Made by a program: the position numbers and the translations under genes | NCBI GenBank assembly: GCA_903869265.1 | Contig: CAIPYE010000011.1 | Location: 1 to 63,519, forward strand | Length of the DNA stretch: 63,519 nucleotides | Direction of reading: 5' to 3' | Source of the DNA: an uncultured delta proteobacterium | GTDB lineage: Bacteria; Desulfobacterota; Desulfobulbia; Desulfobulbales; Desulfurivibrionaceae | Notes under the pieces: model-generated | What the model was told of the DNA's origin: nothing | What the model saw: only the letters and a program-made list of their open reading frames with translations | Database searches by the model: none | Shown: piece by piece, positions 17,406 to 27,859 of the stretch | Layout of the letters: each line of letters starts with the position of its first letter | Position numbering within the stretch: the stretch's first letter is position 1

Positions 17406-17464
17406 ACTGCATAGGAAAGCACAGAACTTGTCTGAGATTGCTTGGTAATCAGAAAAAAGGAGAC

Positions 17465-17812
17465 ATGGCTATGGAACTCCCATCGGAAGCGGAGCTGCTC
17501 CGCATCTTCATCGGCGAAACCAGTAAACTTGGCCAGCGGCCGCTGTATGAACTCATTGTCGAAGAGGCCCGGAAGCGCGGTCTGGCCGGGGCCACGGTCA
17601 CTCGGGGGATCATGGGCTTTGGCAAGAACAGCCGCATCCATACCGCCAAGATCCTGCGGCTCTCGGAAGACCTGCCGCTGGTCATCGAGATCGTTGACAA
17701 GCCTGAACGGATCGCTGCCTTCCTGCCGGATCTGGATGTCATGATCGGCGAGGGGCTGGTTACCCTGGAAAAAATCCGGGTGATCTCCTACCGGAGTAAG
17801 GAAAAGAAGTAA
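17465..17812 (+). CDS. DUF190 family protein
   Basis: 115 residues from ATG 17465 with AAGGAG just upstream. DUF190 signature: LLRIFIGETSKLGQRPLYE, followed by GLAGATVTRGIMGFG and LPLVIEIVDKPERI. The fold is PII-like (ferredoxin-type). DUF190 genes often sit beside crcB, as here, and are thought to have a regulatory or accessory role in ion transport. The gap to crcB contains only the repeat, so the two may share a transcript. Confidence 0.92.
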   Translation: MAMELPSEAELLRIFIGETSKLGQRPLYELIVEEARKRGLAGATVTRGIMGFGKNSRIHTAKILRLSEDLPLVIEIVDKPERIAAFLPDLDVMIGEGLVTLEKIRVISYRSKEKK

Positions 17813-17847
17813 GAGCGTGAGAGATTTTGCCGGAACGGAGGGGAGAA

Positions 17848-18684
17848 ATGTCTCGTCAGGTTGATCCTGCCGCGCTCATGGAGTTCGTGCTCAAGCGGCG
17901 CAAGGCCACGGGCGGTTATGGCGCTACGCCGCGGCTGCCCGCCACCATTCAAGATACCTTTCAGGCAGTGGCCATCGGTCTTGTCTTGGGTCAAGACCAG
18001 CCCACCCTTCAATCAGAGTCTGCGCTGGGCGAATATCTCGCCCGGATGCTGGCCGTACCCTGGTTGGGGATCGACACCACTTTTCGTCTGCTGATTACCT
18101 GTCGCATCTGCGGGCTTGCCATGGATGGTGCGCGGGTGCGCTCCCATCTCGCCGCCTGTTTGGCCAGGGACGCTTCCCTTGCCGCCACCTATTATGTGAG
18201 TCGAATAGCCAGGGAGATTCTTGGGGAGGAGCCGGATTCTTTTGGCCCCGGACGGTCTTTGATGCTGCCTGCCCCCTGCGCGGTGGGGGATGTGGCCCGA
18301 TATCTGTTCGTGAAAAAGATGGCTGGCCAGCCGGTGGCGGGTGCGGGGGAACTGGTTGCTTGGCTTCAGCGCTCGCAGAACGGCGATGGCGGGTTCGGCT
18401 TTTTTCCGGGAACCACATCGTTCATCGAGAACTGCCATGCCGGGCTTGCGGCCTTGAGTCTTTTGGGCGCAAGGCCCATTGAGTTGGACAGCGCCAGGGC
18501 GTTCATCGTCAGCTGCCAGACGAGAAGAGGCGGCTTTGGCCGGAGTCCGAGGGCCGCTCCCTTTCTTGACGCATCTTGGCATGGTGTCGCCAGTCTTTGT
18601 CTGCTTGAGGAGATGGAGCAGCGGTCTGCGGGGGTCTTGCCGGAGATTTCAAGCCAGCGGAGTCGCCTGATTTTTTCCGTTTAA
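17848..18684 (+). CDS. Prenyltransferase/squalene-oxidase repeat protein
   Basis: 278 residues from ATG 17848 (GGGGAGAA upstream). Three repeats of the alpha/alpha-toroid type are visible: GGYGATPRLPATIQDTF, GDGGFGFFPGTTSFIENCH and RRGGFGRSPRAAPFLDASWH, each followed by a helix such as AGLAALSLLG. The last contains a DxxWHGxxSL element at the place of the zinc-ligand His in protein prenyltransferase beta subunits. No DxDD motif of class II cyclases is seen, so terpene cyclisation is unlikely. Substrate unknown. It follows the DUF190 gene by 35 bases. Confidence 0.7.
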   Translation: MSRQVDPAALMEFVLKRRKATGGYGATPRLPATIQDTFQAVAIGLVLGQDQPTLQSESALGEYLARMLAVPWLGIDTTFRLLITCRICGLAMDGARVRSHLAACLARDASLAATYYVSRIAREILGEEPDSFGPGRSLMLPAPCAVGDVARYLFVKKMAGQPVAGAGELVAWLQRSQNGDGGFGFFPGTTSFIENCHAGLAALSLLGARPIELDSARAFIVSCQTRRGGFGRSPRAAPFLDASWHGVASLCLLEEMEQRSAGVLPEISSQRSRLIFSV

Positions 18685-18700
18685 GCGGTTGCCAAGGCTC

Positions 18701-19654
18701 CTAAAAAAGGAAATCCCGGATATACTTGCCTGCCGTGATCAGCAGGCACATCACCAGAATCCATTTGATGAATTTGGCAGGCACGAATTTTTGCAGCCGT
18801 GCCCCGCAATACATGCCAGCGAAGCCGCCGATCCCGAAGAGAAAGCCCAGAAACCAATCCGGGGCGATGACCATGCCGGGGTAGTGGGGGGCCAGAATCT
18901 GGTAAAAAATCACCCCGGCCACTGAGGTGACAAAGGTTCCCATCAATGAGGCTCCTGCCACGGTATAGATGGGCAGCCCGAAGAAACTGACCAAAAACGG
19001 GGCGATGATCGCCCCGCCGCCGATGCCATACACCCCCCCCACCATACCGACAACAAGACTTAAAGCCAGGAGGCCCATGGCGTTGACCGTGAAGGTTTCC
19101 CCGTAAAAATCGTAGACGATTCGGGTTGGGGTCCATTGCCGTACCGTGACGCAAGACAGGTGCTTGCAGGAGTCGGCTTCGATACCGGTTGTCTGGGGCT
19201 GCTTTTTGCCCTGTTGTTGAAACCGCTCCTCTGTCGTGGGCGTGTTCCCATTTTTTTTGGTAAAGGCCAAATCCTTGAGCAGCCTTCCGCCCATGTAGAG
19301 GAGAACCAGTCCGGCAAAGAGCTTGAAATTTTTTGGGTCGGGCAGGTATTTGATCCGGACGATGGCCCCGACCAGAACTCCAGGCAGGGTGCCGATAATC
19401 ACGACCCAGGTCAGGGGCCAGAGCATCCGCCCTTCCTTGAGATACCGGTACACTCCGCTGGGGATGGCCACGATATTGAACAACTGGTTGGTGGAGCTGA
19501 CCGCCGGACTGGTGAAGCCGAGCACGCTGACCTGAAAGGGCAGTAGCAGGAAAGCCCCGCTCACTCCGCCCATGGAGGTGAAAAAAGAGATCCCAAAGGC
19601 AACCAGCGGCGGCATCAGCGGGTTGACCTCGATATTGGCAACCGGGAAATACAT
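18701..19654 (-). CDS. TauE/SafE (DUF81) family permease
   Basis: 317 residues from ATG 19654, which has AGGA 7 bases upstream. About eight membrane helices arranged in two halves (FGISFFTSMGGVSGAFLLLP and VVGMVGGVYGIGGGAIIAP). A Cys-containing hydrophilic loop lies in the middle (ADSCKHLSCVTV). The family exports or imports small sulfur compounds and organic anions such as sulfite or sulfoacetate. It begins 8 bases after the end of the TGA-containing CopZ-like gene, so the two are almost certainly co-transcribed. Convergent with the prenyltransferase-repeat gene. Confidence 0.88.
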   Translation of the reverse strand: MYFPVANIEVNPLMPPLVAFGISFFTSMGGVSGAFLLLPFQVSVLGFTSPAVSSTNQLFNIVAIPSGVYRYLKEGRMLWPLTWVVIIGTLPGVLVGAIVRIKYLPDPKNFKLFAGLVLLYMGGRLLKDLAFTKKNGNTPTTEERFQQQGKKQPQTTGIEADSCKHLSCVTVRQWTPTRIVYDFYGETFTVNAMGLLALSLVVGMVGGVYGIGGGAIIAPFLVSFFGLPIYTVAGASLMGTFVTSVAGVIFYQILAPHYPGMVIAPDWFLGFLFGIGGFAGMYCGARLQKFVPAKFIKWILVMCLLITAGKYIRDFLF

Positions 19655-19662
19655 CAGCGGTC

Positions 19663-19878
19663 CTATTTTTCGGAAATGCTTTTCAATGTGGCGTCCACCA
19701 CCTGGCGGACCTCGGCCAGGCATCAGCGGCCTGCTGGGTTTTTCTCCGTGCATTGGCACTGGCCGTCTTTTTTCGCGGAGACAATGCGTTCCATGATCAG
19801 CGAGCGGCCATGCAGTAAGACATCCTGGCGCAAATCATCTTCGGTGTGGCCAAAACAGTAACAGATCAGGCGTGACAT
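19663..19878 (-). CDS. Candidate selenoprotein: small CopZ/BFD-type [2Fe-2S] protein with in-frame TGA
   Basis: Read from ATG 19878 (GGAGG upstream), the frame gives MSRLICYCFGHTEDD... with CYC (6,8), CQC (41,43) and NPAGR, then TGA at 19725-19723, then CLAEVRQVVDATLKSISEK and TAG at 19665-19663. The family motif as I know it, from CopZ N-terminal and BFD-like domains, is NPxGxCCLxDV, so the TGA falls exactly on the first Cys of the CC pair. A hairpin with the features of a bacterial SECIS follows the TGA. Read this way the protein has 71 residues with Sec at 52, and the TauE gene follows after 8 bases. If TGA is a stop, the product is 51 residues and lacks two expected cluster ligands. Role inferred: redox or Fe-S partner of the permease. 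Confidence 0.75.
19689..19725 (-). promoter_or_regulatory. SECIS-like stem-loop downstream of TGA
   Basis: On the minus strand, after TGA (19725-19723) and 12 bases, GTCCGCC (19710-19704) pairs fully with GGTGGAC (19699-19693), one pair being G-U, around the loop AGGT. A lower stem TGGC/GCCA closes it with a 5' bulge. The loop begins 20 bases after TGA and contains GG, fitting the bacterial SECIS model (apical loop with G, 16-37 bases from UGA). Confidence 0.7.
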
Positions 19879-20099
19879 GAAATCCCTCCGATGGGATGTG
19901 TACAGGCAATGGCGACAGGTATCGGTCAACCTGGCAGGAAGGTTTTCTCTCTATACCCCATGGCAGATGATTTTGTCCAGGTCGGGATGCATAGTCTAGG
20001 CGCGTTCGGCACGCCATATCATATGCCGGTTGCCGCCCTTGGAGCCCAGTGCCCGGGATGTTCCTCGTCTGCAATTATTTTATTTGTCGGCGGATAACG

Positions 20100-21647
20100 T
20101 TATGAAACGCGGTGGATGGTGAGCTGCACGCTCCCATGATTGTTTCCGTACAGGCCCCAGGCATCGTTGGCAAAACAGTAGAGGTATCCTGGCGCGGCAA
20201 CAGTCAGCGGGGTTGATTCGTGGGCCGCCAGTTCGACATATTGGTGTGGAACCGGGCTGCCATCGTTTTCCACCACCTGCTTCGACCCGGCGTCGTTGGT
20301 GATGGCGCCGACCAGGGTGAACCACTTGAGACTCTCAACGCGTTTGCTGCCAGGCAGATCCATGGATTCATTTTTTGTTAGTTTTTTGAGAGGTTTTTCA
20401 AGCTTGCCAAAGAGGGCGGCGGCGCCCCGAATGAGATCGCCAGTGGTTGCTTCTTTGTTTTCAGTGCCCCGCCAGTCACAGGTGTCCTTTAAGTCCTGCC
20501 ACTGCCCTGTGGCGGAGAAGGTGAAGGAGTGGTCTTGGGGGAGGTAGACGCTGGAGTAGTTCCAGTGGGTGTCGGCGAAAACATCAACCGTATGGGATTC
20601 CCCCTTCGCGAGTATCTTGGTGGGGTGATAGGGTGGGTGGGTGATCGGCGAAACAAGCTGGCGGGTGATGGCACTGCTATGAAAGCGGGCATGATTTTCC
20701 GGAATCATTGCCTCGATGTTCCGCGGTCGGGAACGGAGTTTGGCAAAAGCGCCCTTGTAGGAATTGTGCATGGGGCCGAGCGGATTTGCTTTGATGGTAT
20801 CCTGAATGCCGTCACGAAATACAAGTCCGGCTTTGGCGCTTTCTTCCATCATCCATAGCAGAGCACCGTTGGAGAGGTCGCAGTCCGCATAGCCGCCGCC
20901 CACGTCGGAATGTACTCCTGGAAACCAAAGCTCAATGGCATTCGGATGCTGGGCGGCATTTTGCCAGCGGGTGACGCAGAAGCAGGAACGGAGCTCGTCG
21001 AGCGCCATGGCGTGGCGGGCCATGGCGACGTTTGTTTCGATTTCGGTGTTGTGGAACTCCCATTTGGCTTTGTTGTCGAAGAAATTGAGAAATTCAAGAT
21101 CGTCCGGCACTCCGAGGGCGCCAACGGTATCCCAGACGCCGATGAAACGGATGGGCGTGGGCTGGCCCTGGTGGAAGAACAGCCAGTGGGGTTCGGCCCA
21201 GTCCGTTAGTTTGGCGTTTTTGTTGCGGTAGCCTTTTTCGTAGGCACGGTGGACCCGGAGCCACGATTCTTCGGGCGAGAGATCCCGCAGATCGAGAAGG
21301 CCTTGGCCGAGAAAGCCGCCGAGGCTGCGGGCGGTGAAAGCCCCACGGCTGAAGCCGAAAAGGCAGATGTGGTCGCCTTCTTCATAATTACTGCCGAGCC
21401 AGTGGTAGGCGCTACAGATATGCCGACTGATGCCCGCGCCTACCGCCCCGCCAAGAATGGCGTTGAGCACCCCGCCTTCCCCGCCGACCCCAGGATGATA
21501 ATACTTGCGTTGCTCGATTGCACTGTGGGAGTCATGCTCCGCCAGAGCGTTGTAAATCTTGAAGACGTTGGTGGGGGCAGGAACCCCATTATCTTCCTTG
21601 GCCGGATTGTTCCATGTGCCATCGCAGCAGACAATGAGACGTTTCAT
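20100..21647 (-). CDS. DUF2235 alpha/beta-hydrolase (Tle1-like lipase family)
   Basis: 515 residues from ATG 21647 with GGGAGG 7 bases upstream. It opens with KRLIVCCDGTWNNP and YHPGVGGEGG, and contains the nucleophile elbow CLFGFSRGAFTARSL, all typical of DUF2235. Members include type VI secreted phospholipases, but no VgrG, Hcp or immunity gene is seen here, and there is no signal peptide. After the catalytic domain a C-terminal part of about 170 residues (from about 340) is not one I recognise. Likely an esterase or lipase; cellular role unknown. Confidence 0.82.
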   Translation of the reverse strand: MKRLIVCCDGTWNNPAKEDNGVPAPTNVFKIYNALAEHDSHSAIEQRKYYHPGVGGEGGVLNAILGGAVGAGISRHICSAYHWLGSNYEEGDHICLFGFSRGAFTARSLGGFLGQGLLDLRDLSPEESWLRVHRAYEKGYRNKNAKLTDWAEPHWLFFHQGQPTPIRFIGVWDTVGALGVPDDLEFLNFFDNKAKWEFHNTEIETNVAMARHAMALDELRSCFCVTRWQNAAQHPNAIELWFPGVHSDVGGGYADCDLSNGALLWMMEESAKAGLVFRDGIQDTIKANPLGPMHNSYKGAFAKLRSRPRNIEAMIPENHARFHSSAITRQLVSPITHPPYHPTKILAKGESHTVDVFADTHWNYSSVYLPQDHSFTFSATGQWQDLKDTCDWRGTENKEATTGDLIRGAAALFGKLEKPLKKLTKNESMDLPGSKRVESLKWFTLVGAITNDAGSKQVVENDGSPVPHQYVELAAHESTPLTVAAPGYLYCFANDAWGLYGNNHGSVQLTIHRVS

Positions 21648-21839
21648 GGGCAATCCTCCCTTTATATGATTGGCAGAAAACTCCTTGTTTGTTAGGTAGT
21701 GGAATCCATCGCGATTGTCAATAGTCTCGAAGGATTTAGGCCAACGTCTTGAAATATTATAAAGTTCATTTTCTGAGGCTTGGTCTCCTTGGATCTTGCC
21801 GATATTATGGCTTTATTTGGTCTCTCGCTGGGAGTTTTT

Positions 21840-22403
21840 CTAGCGGCCGTAATAGGAAATCAGCGAGGCCTTGGCCAGGGCATTCTGGTTGAGGTTGTAG
21901 CCGACCATGGCTGGCGGTGAAGCAGCCTCCAGCTCCAATCTTTCCACCTTGAGCGCATAGACGGTGAAGATGTAACGGTGCGGTTTGTCGCCCACCGGCG
22001 GGCAGGCGCCGCCAAAGCCGGGCTTGCCGTAATCGGTGACGCTTTGGACGCTCCCCTTGGGCGCGATATTTTTGGCCGGGTTGCCTGCGTCTGCGGCCAA
22101 TTGCGTGACCGTGGCCGGGACGTTGAATACTACCCAGTGCCACCAGCCGCTGCCGGTTGGGGCATCAGGGTCATACACGGTGATGGCGAAACTCTTTGTG
22201 CCGACCGGTGCATTTTTCCACAGGAGTTGGGGGGAGATGTTTTTGCCGGTGCAGCCAAAACCGGAAAAGACCTGCTGGTCTGAGAGCTGGCCGCCAAGAT
22301 CTTTGCTGGTCAGGGTGAAGTTTTCCGCCCAGGCCAAGGGGGCGGTCAGCAGTATTGCCAGGGTTGCCAGGAAGAGCCGTTTTCTCAACGCGCCAGTAGC
22401 CAT
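21840..22403 (-). CDS. Exported YbhB/YbcL-family PEBP protein
   Basis: 187 residues with a Sec signal peptide ending near PLAWA (residue 26). PEBP core: FTLTSKDLGGQLSD, then the ligand-pocket motif YDPDAPTGSGWWHWVVFN, and GFGGACPPVGDKPHRYIFTVYAL. Length and motifs fit the bacterial Raf-kinase-inhibitor-like family, whose physiological role is poorly known. AAGGAGA precedes the ATG. It stands alone on the minus strand. Confidence 0.92.
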   Translation of the reverse strand: MATGALRKRLFLATLAILLTAPLAWAENFTLTSKDLGGQLSDQQVFSGFGCTGKNISPQLLWKNAPVGTKSFAITVYDPDAPTGSGWWHWVVFNVPATVTQLAADAGNPAKNIAPKGSVQSVTDYGKPGFGGACPPVGDKPHRYIFTVYALKVERLELEAASPPAMVGYNLNQNALAKASLISYYGR

Positions 22404-22552
22404 GGTTTCTCCTTGTTGTCAGTTGCTTGAGGAATTCTTGTCGGTTTGGGTAGTCGGTCCCGTTGTCGGGCGGCAATCGTACCGTCACCATTATGGGTTA
22501 TTCGCATGCCGTTTGGCAATAATTTATGCGGCAACCGCCATTTCTCATCTGT

Positions 22553-22625
22553 CAGGTCGATGATGGTCTCCTTCGATGGCGACAGGAAGCGGATGGGCGG
22601 GTTCCAGGCGCCGACGCGCCATCTG
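22553..22625 (-). pseudogene. Degenerate C-terminal fragment of a metallophosphoesterase
   Basis: The minus strand reads VGAWNPPIRFLSP and KETIIDL, matching the C terminus of the intact enzyme at 27860-28996 (TGTWGPPIRFLAP, VTIIDL), also at DNA level. No start or catalytic part remains, and frames are disturbed upstream. The rest of the 22404-22758 gap shows only a promoter. Confidence 0.6.
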
Positions 22626-22690
22626 GGAATACAGCCTGGGAATAGATATGATGTCTTCCTGTTTGGCGCGCGTGATTTTTTTTGAGGCGC

Positions 22691-22719
22691 TTGACATGCA
22701 AGAAAAATAAGAATATTTT
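22691..22719 (+). promoter_or_regulatory. Sigma-70-type promoter of the Fur-family gene
   Basis: TTGACA (22691-22696), a 17-base spacer and TATTTT (22714-22719), in a very AT-rich stretch ending 39 bases before the regulator's ATG. Confidence 0.65.
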
Positions 22720-22758
22720 TTAAAAAAGAACAACTACTAACAAGATACTGTGCAGGCC

Positions 22759-23223
22759 ATGTCGAAAAAACTACAACAGGCAAATCTCGAAAAAAAATTG
22801 CGTGATTTTGAGCAGGCTTGTCGTGGCGCCGACCTTAAGCTGACCCATCAACGCTTGGAAATATTTCGGGAACTTGCCCTGGCTGTGGACCATCCTTCTG
22901 CGGAAACCATCCATAAAAGGTTAAAGAAAAGGCTTGCTACCTTGTCACTGGATACTGTGTATCGGACCCTGGCTACCCTTGAAAAACATCGCCTGATCAC
23001 CAAGGTGGAAACGGTGGAAAGCCAGGCCCGCTTCGAGGCCGACATGGATCGCCACCATCATGCTATCTGTCGACAGTGCGGGGCCATCACTGATTTTAAC
23101 TGGCGCTCCTTTGACGAGGTGCAACTGCCACAAGAAATTTCGGGCTGGGGCCGGATTGATAAGAAGAATATCACTCTGCATGGGATTTGTGAAAAGTGCG
23201 CAAATGCTGGACGGGCGAAATGA
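22759..23223 (+). CDS. Fur-family regulator, probably PerR-like
   Basis: 154 residues from ATG 22759 (a GTG at 22750 is an alternative). Winged helix (LKLTHQRLEIFREL, LSLDTVYRTLATLEKH), the metal-site stretch RFEADMDRHHHAICRQCGAI and the structural zinc pair CRQC / CEKC. The next functional gene is the peroxidase katG, the classic PerR target, so peroxide sensing is the best guess. An AT-rich palindrome-like stretch (TATAATATAATTTTA, near 23336) before katG could be its box. Fur or Zur cannot be ruled out. Confidence 0.88.
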   Translation: MSKKLQQANLEKKLRDFEQACRGADLKLTHQRLEIFRELALAVDHPSAETIHKRLKKRLATLSLDTVYRTLATLEKHRLITKVETVESQARFEADMDRHHHAICRQCGAITDFNWRSFDEVQLPQEISGWGRIDKKNITLHGICEKCANAGRAK

Positions 23224-23372
23224 AATGTTTTTGTGGGCTTTCAAATAGGAATAATTCTGAGATAGTTTGTTTTATTAAAAGGCGTCTGGGAAATAAGTGG
23301 GACTTTCGGGGTTAAGCGTCACTGTAACAATCTGCTATAATATAATTTTAAAAACCAAAAGAGGAGGGCACC

Positions 23373-23516
23373 ATGGCAAAGCGTAAAACCATCATGACCA
23401 CCAGAGACACCAATTCCATGGCCGACAATAAGCATTCTCTGTCGGCTGGGACTCGGAAGCCGTTGTCGCTCCAAGACCAGCAACGGATTGAAAAACTGGC
23501 CTACGAGAAGTGGTAA
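23373..23516 (+). CDS. Small protein resembling a catalase N terminus
   Basis: 47 codons with GAGGAGGG before the ATG, so it appears to be translated. The sequence has TT...ADNKHSLSAGTRKP..LQDQQRIEKLA, which parallels the N terminus of monofunctional haem catalases (TT..G....DNQNSLTAGPRGP..LQD...EKLA) but then stops at W-TAA. No further catalase follows; katG, a different family, starts 48 bases on. It may be a remnant or a retained small protein in the katG transcript. Resemblance judged by eye. Confidence 0.6.
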   Translation: MAKRKTIMTTRDTNSMADNKHSLSAGTRKPLSLQDQQRIEKLAYEKW

Positions 23517-23537
23517 ACTAAAAAACACAAAGAGTAA

Positions 23538-25775
<2,238 letters not shown>

Positions 25776-25933
25776 CCGTGGCATAAAGGTCTGTATGGGC
25801 TTCTCGTCCGGAGAAAAAACAATAAGCAAGGAACCTCCGGTTCAGCACTCGGCATACCGCCGCCGCTGAACCGGAGCGATCCCAGCAAGGTCTCGTTCCA
25901 TTCATCACCTCAAGCGTCAGAATGATATTCGTG

Positions 25934-27751
25934 TCAAGCATTGCCAACCGAATTGCCCGCCTCCGCGACCAGGGCGATGACGGTCCAGCCCGGTTGCGGG
26001 TTCAACCGTTCCTCCACGGTGAATACCTTGATTTTCCCCTTGGGGGTAATGGCAAAGAACGGGATTGCGTTTTGCCCATACTGCTGCTGATAGGCTGCAA
26101 AATCAAAGGTCTGGCTAAGCGTGGTGCTGCGCATTTTCCACTCTTCCTGGGTCAGGATTTTGGCCAGGCTGGAAAAGGTAATCTCCGGGCCAAAAAGAAC
26201 CCGCCAGTGCCGCCGGGAGACAGCCTTGCGCTCGGCAGTCATCTCCAGATCAGCGGCGGTCTGAATCGCAAAGACAGCCTCTGCGCCCAATTCCATCCGA
26301 TAGTGCATGCAGGAAAGGGTGTTAAGAGCACCTCGCGGTGAAAGGGCAAGCAATCTGCCGATTCCGACCAGATCGAGATTGCGGTCCGCATGCTCGGAAA
26401 CTGGTTCGCCATAATAGGTTTCCAACCCATCCATTCTGGCATTGCTGATTTTTTCCCAATCACTGTCAATGAGCAATACTCTGAATCCTGCCTGCTGCAA
26501 GCTCTTGCCGATGGTTCTCGCCACCAGATTGGCACCGATGATCAGAAAACCCCTGGGTTCCGGTTCTGCCACACCGAGTCCTTTCGCAATGAGGCGGGCG
26601 GTAGCGCTCTGCAGGACAACGGTGCCGATGATCACCGAAAAGGTCAGCGGCACCAAGAGTTCCGCCTCGCTGTACCCCGCAGCCTGAAGCCTTATGGCAA
26701 AGAGGGCGGAGATGGCGGCGGACACGATGCCGCGGGGGGCGATCCAGGCCAGTAGATGCCGCTCCGGCCAGCTCAGCTTCGAGCCAAGGGCGGAGATCAC
26801 CACACTTAAGGGCCTGGAGAGGAACTGGATGGAAAGAAAGATGAACGCCACCTGCCAGCCGAGATGGAAAAAGCGTTGAAAATTAAGGCGTGCGGCCAGG
26901 ACGATAAACAGAACCGAGATGAGCAGGACGCTCAAGCTCTCCTTGAAATCTAGGATCTCTTCCAGGGATACCTCCCGCATGTTGGCAAGCCAGATGCCCA
27001 TAACCGTGACGGTGAGCAACCCGGACTCATGTTGAATGCTGTTGGAAATGGCAAAAACAAAAATGACCAACCCCAGAGTGGCCACGTTGTGGAGAAATTC
27101 TGGGAGCCAATGATGCCGCAGGATAAGGCCATAGAGATAACCGGTTAAGGAGCCGAGGAAAAGCCCGATGCCGATGAGTCTTGCAAAGGCGAGTAGGGTG
27201 TGGCTCAAGGCGTTGCCGCTGCTGCCGGCCAGGATGAATTCATAGACCAAAACGGCCAGGGTTGCGCCGATGGGGTCGATGACAATCCCTTCCCAGCGCA
27301 GGATATTGGCCACGGCGGCAGTGGGCCTCACCGTGCGCAGCATGGGCACGATCACGGTGGGTCCGGTCACCGAGGTGATCGCCCCGAAGAGCAGGGCCAT
27401 CCCCCAGGGGAAGTCAAAAACCAACCGGGTTGCGGTTGCGGTGATCAGGCAGGTGACCAATACTCCGAAGGTGATCATCCTGCGGATCACCTGCCCCAGT
27501 CCGGCAATCTGATGGAAGCGTAAGGTGAGGCTGCCTTCGAAAAGGATCACCGCAACGGAAAGGGAGATAAAGGGAAAGAGCAGATCGCCGAACAGGGCGT
27601 CGGAGTTGAGCCAGCCGGTGAGCGGCCCGGCGAGGATTCCGGCAAAAAGCAGAAAAAGAATGGCGGGTAGCTTTACCCGCCAGGCAAACCACTGACAGAG
27701 CATGCCGACAAAAACGACAGCGGCCAGGATGAAACCCTTATCAATCAGCAT
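25934..27751 (-). CDS. Cation:proton antiporter (CPA1/NhaP-like) with RCK domain
   Basis: 605 residues. About 12-13 membrane helices in the first 400, with AITSVTGPTVIVPML and EGIVIDPIGATLAVL marking the ion-binding core of CPA antiporters. Then a TrkA-N (RCK) Rossmann domain (FLIIGANLVARTIGKSLQQAG, VLLIDSDWEKI) at about 405-520 and a TrkA-C-like tail. It exchanges Na+ or K+ for H+, with nucleotide gating likely. It stands alone on the minus strand, divergent from nothing and tail-to-tail with katG. Confidence 0.9.
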   Translation of the reverse strand: MLIDKGFILAAVVFVGMLCQWFAWRVKLPAILFLLFAGILAGPLTGWLNSDALFGDLLFPFISLSVAVILFEGSLTLRFHQIAGLGQVIRRMITFGVLVTCLITATATRLVFDFPWGMALLFGAITSVTGPTVIVPMLRTVRPTAAVANILRWEGIVIDPIGATLAVLVYEFILAGSSGNALSHTLLAFARLIGIGLFLGSLTGYLYGLILRHHWLPEFLHNVATLGLVIFVFAISNSIQHESGLLTVTVMGIWLANMREVSLEEILDFKESLSVLLISVLFIVLAARLNFQRFFHLGWQVAFIFLSIQFLSRPLSVVISALGSKLSWPERHLLAWIAPRGIVSAAISALFAIRLQAAGYSEAELLVPLTFSVIIGTVVLQSATARLIAKGLGVAEPEPRGFLIIGANLVARTIGKSLQQAGFRVLLIDSDWEKISNARMDGLETYYGEPVSEHADRNLDLVGIGRLLALSPRGALNTLSCMHYRMELGAEAVFAIQTAADLEMTAERKAVSRRHWRVLFGPEITFSSLAKILTQEEWKMRSTTLSQTFDFAAYQQQYGQNAIPFFAITPKGKIKVFTVEERLNPQPGWTVIALVAEAGNSVGNA

Positions 27752-27859
27752 GTTGTCTTGCTTGCCTCAGCCTAGAGTTAGTCTGACAGCACCGATGGTA
27801 GAGAGACGGATGTTCTTCTTACTCTAAGGAAAAAAAAGGCAGGGAGTCAACAGATTCCG

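Noticed and set aside
17099-17641. Minus-strand ORF over the crcB-DUF190 gap
   Set aside because: It spans a dispersed repeat and overlaps two real genes; the peptide WFVSLDTQRNEQ is a familiar artefact of such repeats.
20100-21647. DUF2235 protein as a type VI effector
   Set aside because: No VgrG, PAAR, Hcp or immunity-like gene is adjacent, so only the hydrolase family is claimed.
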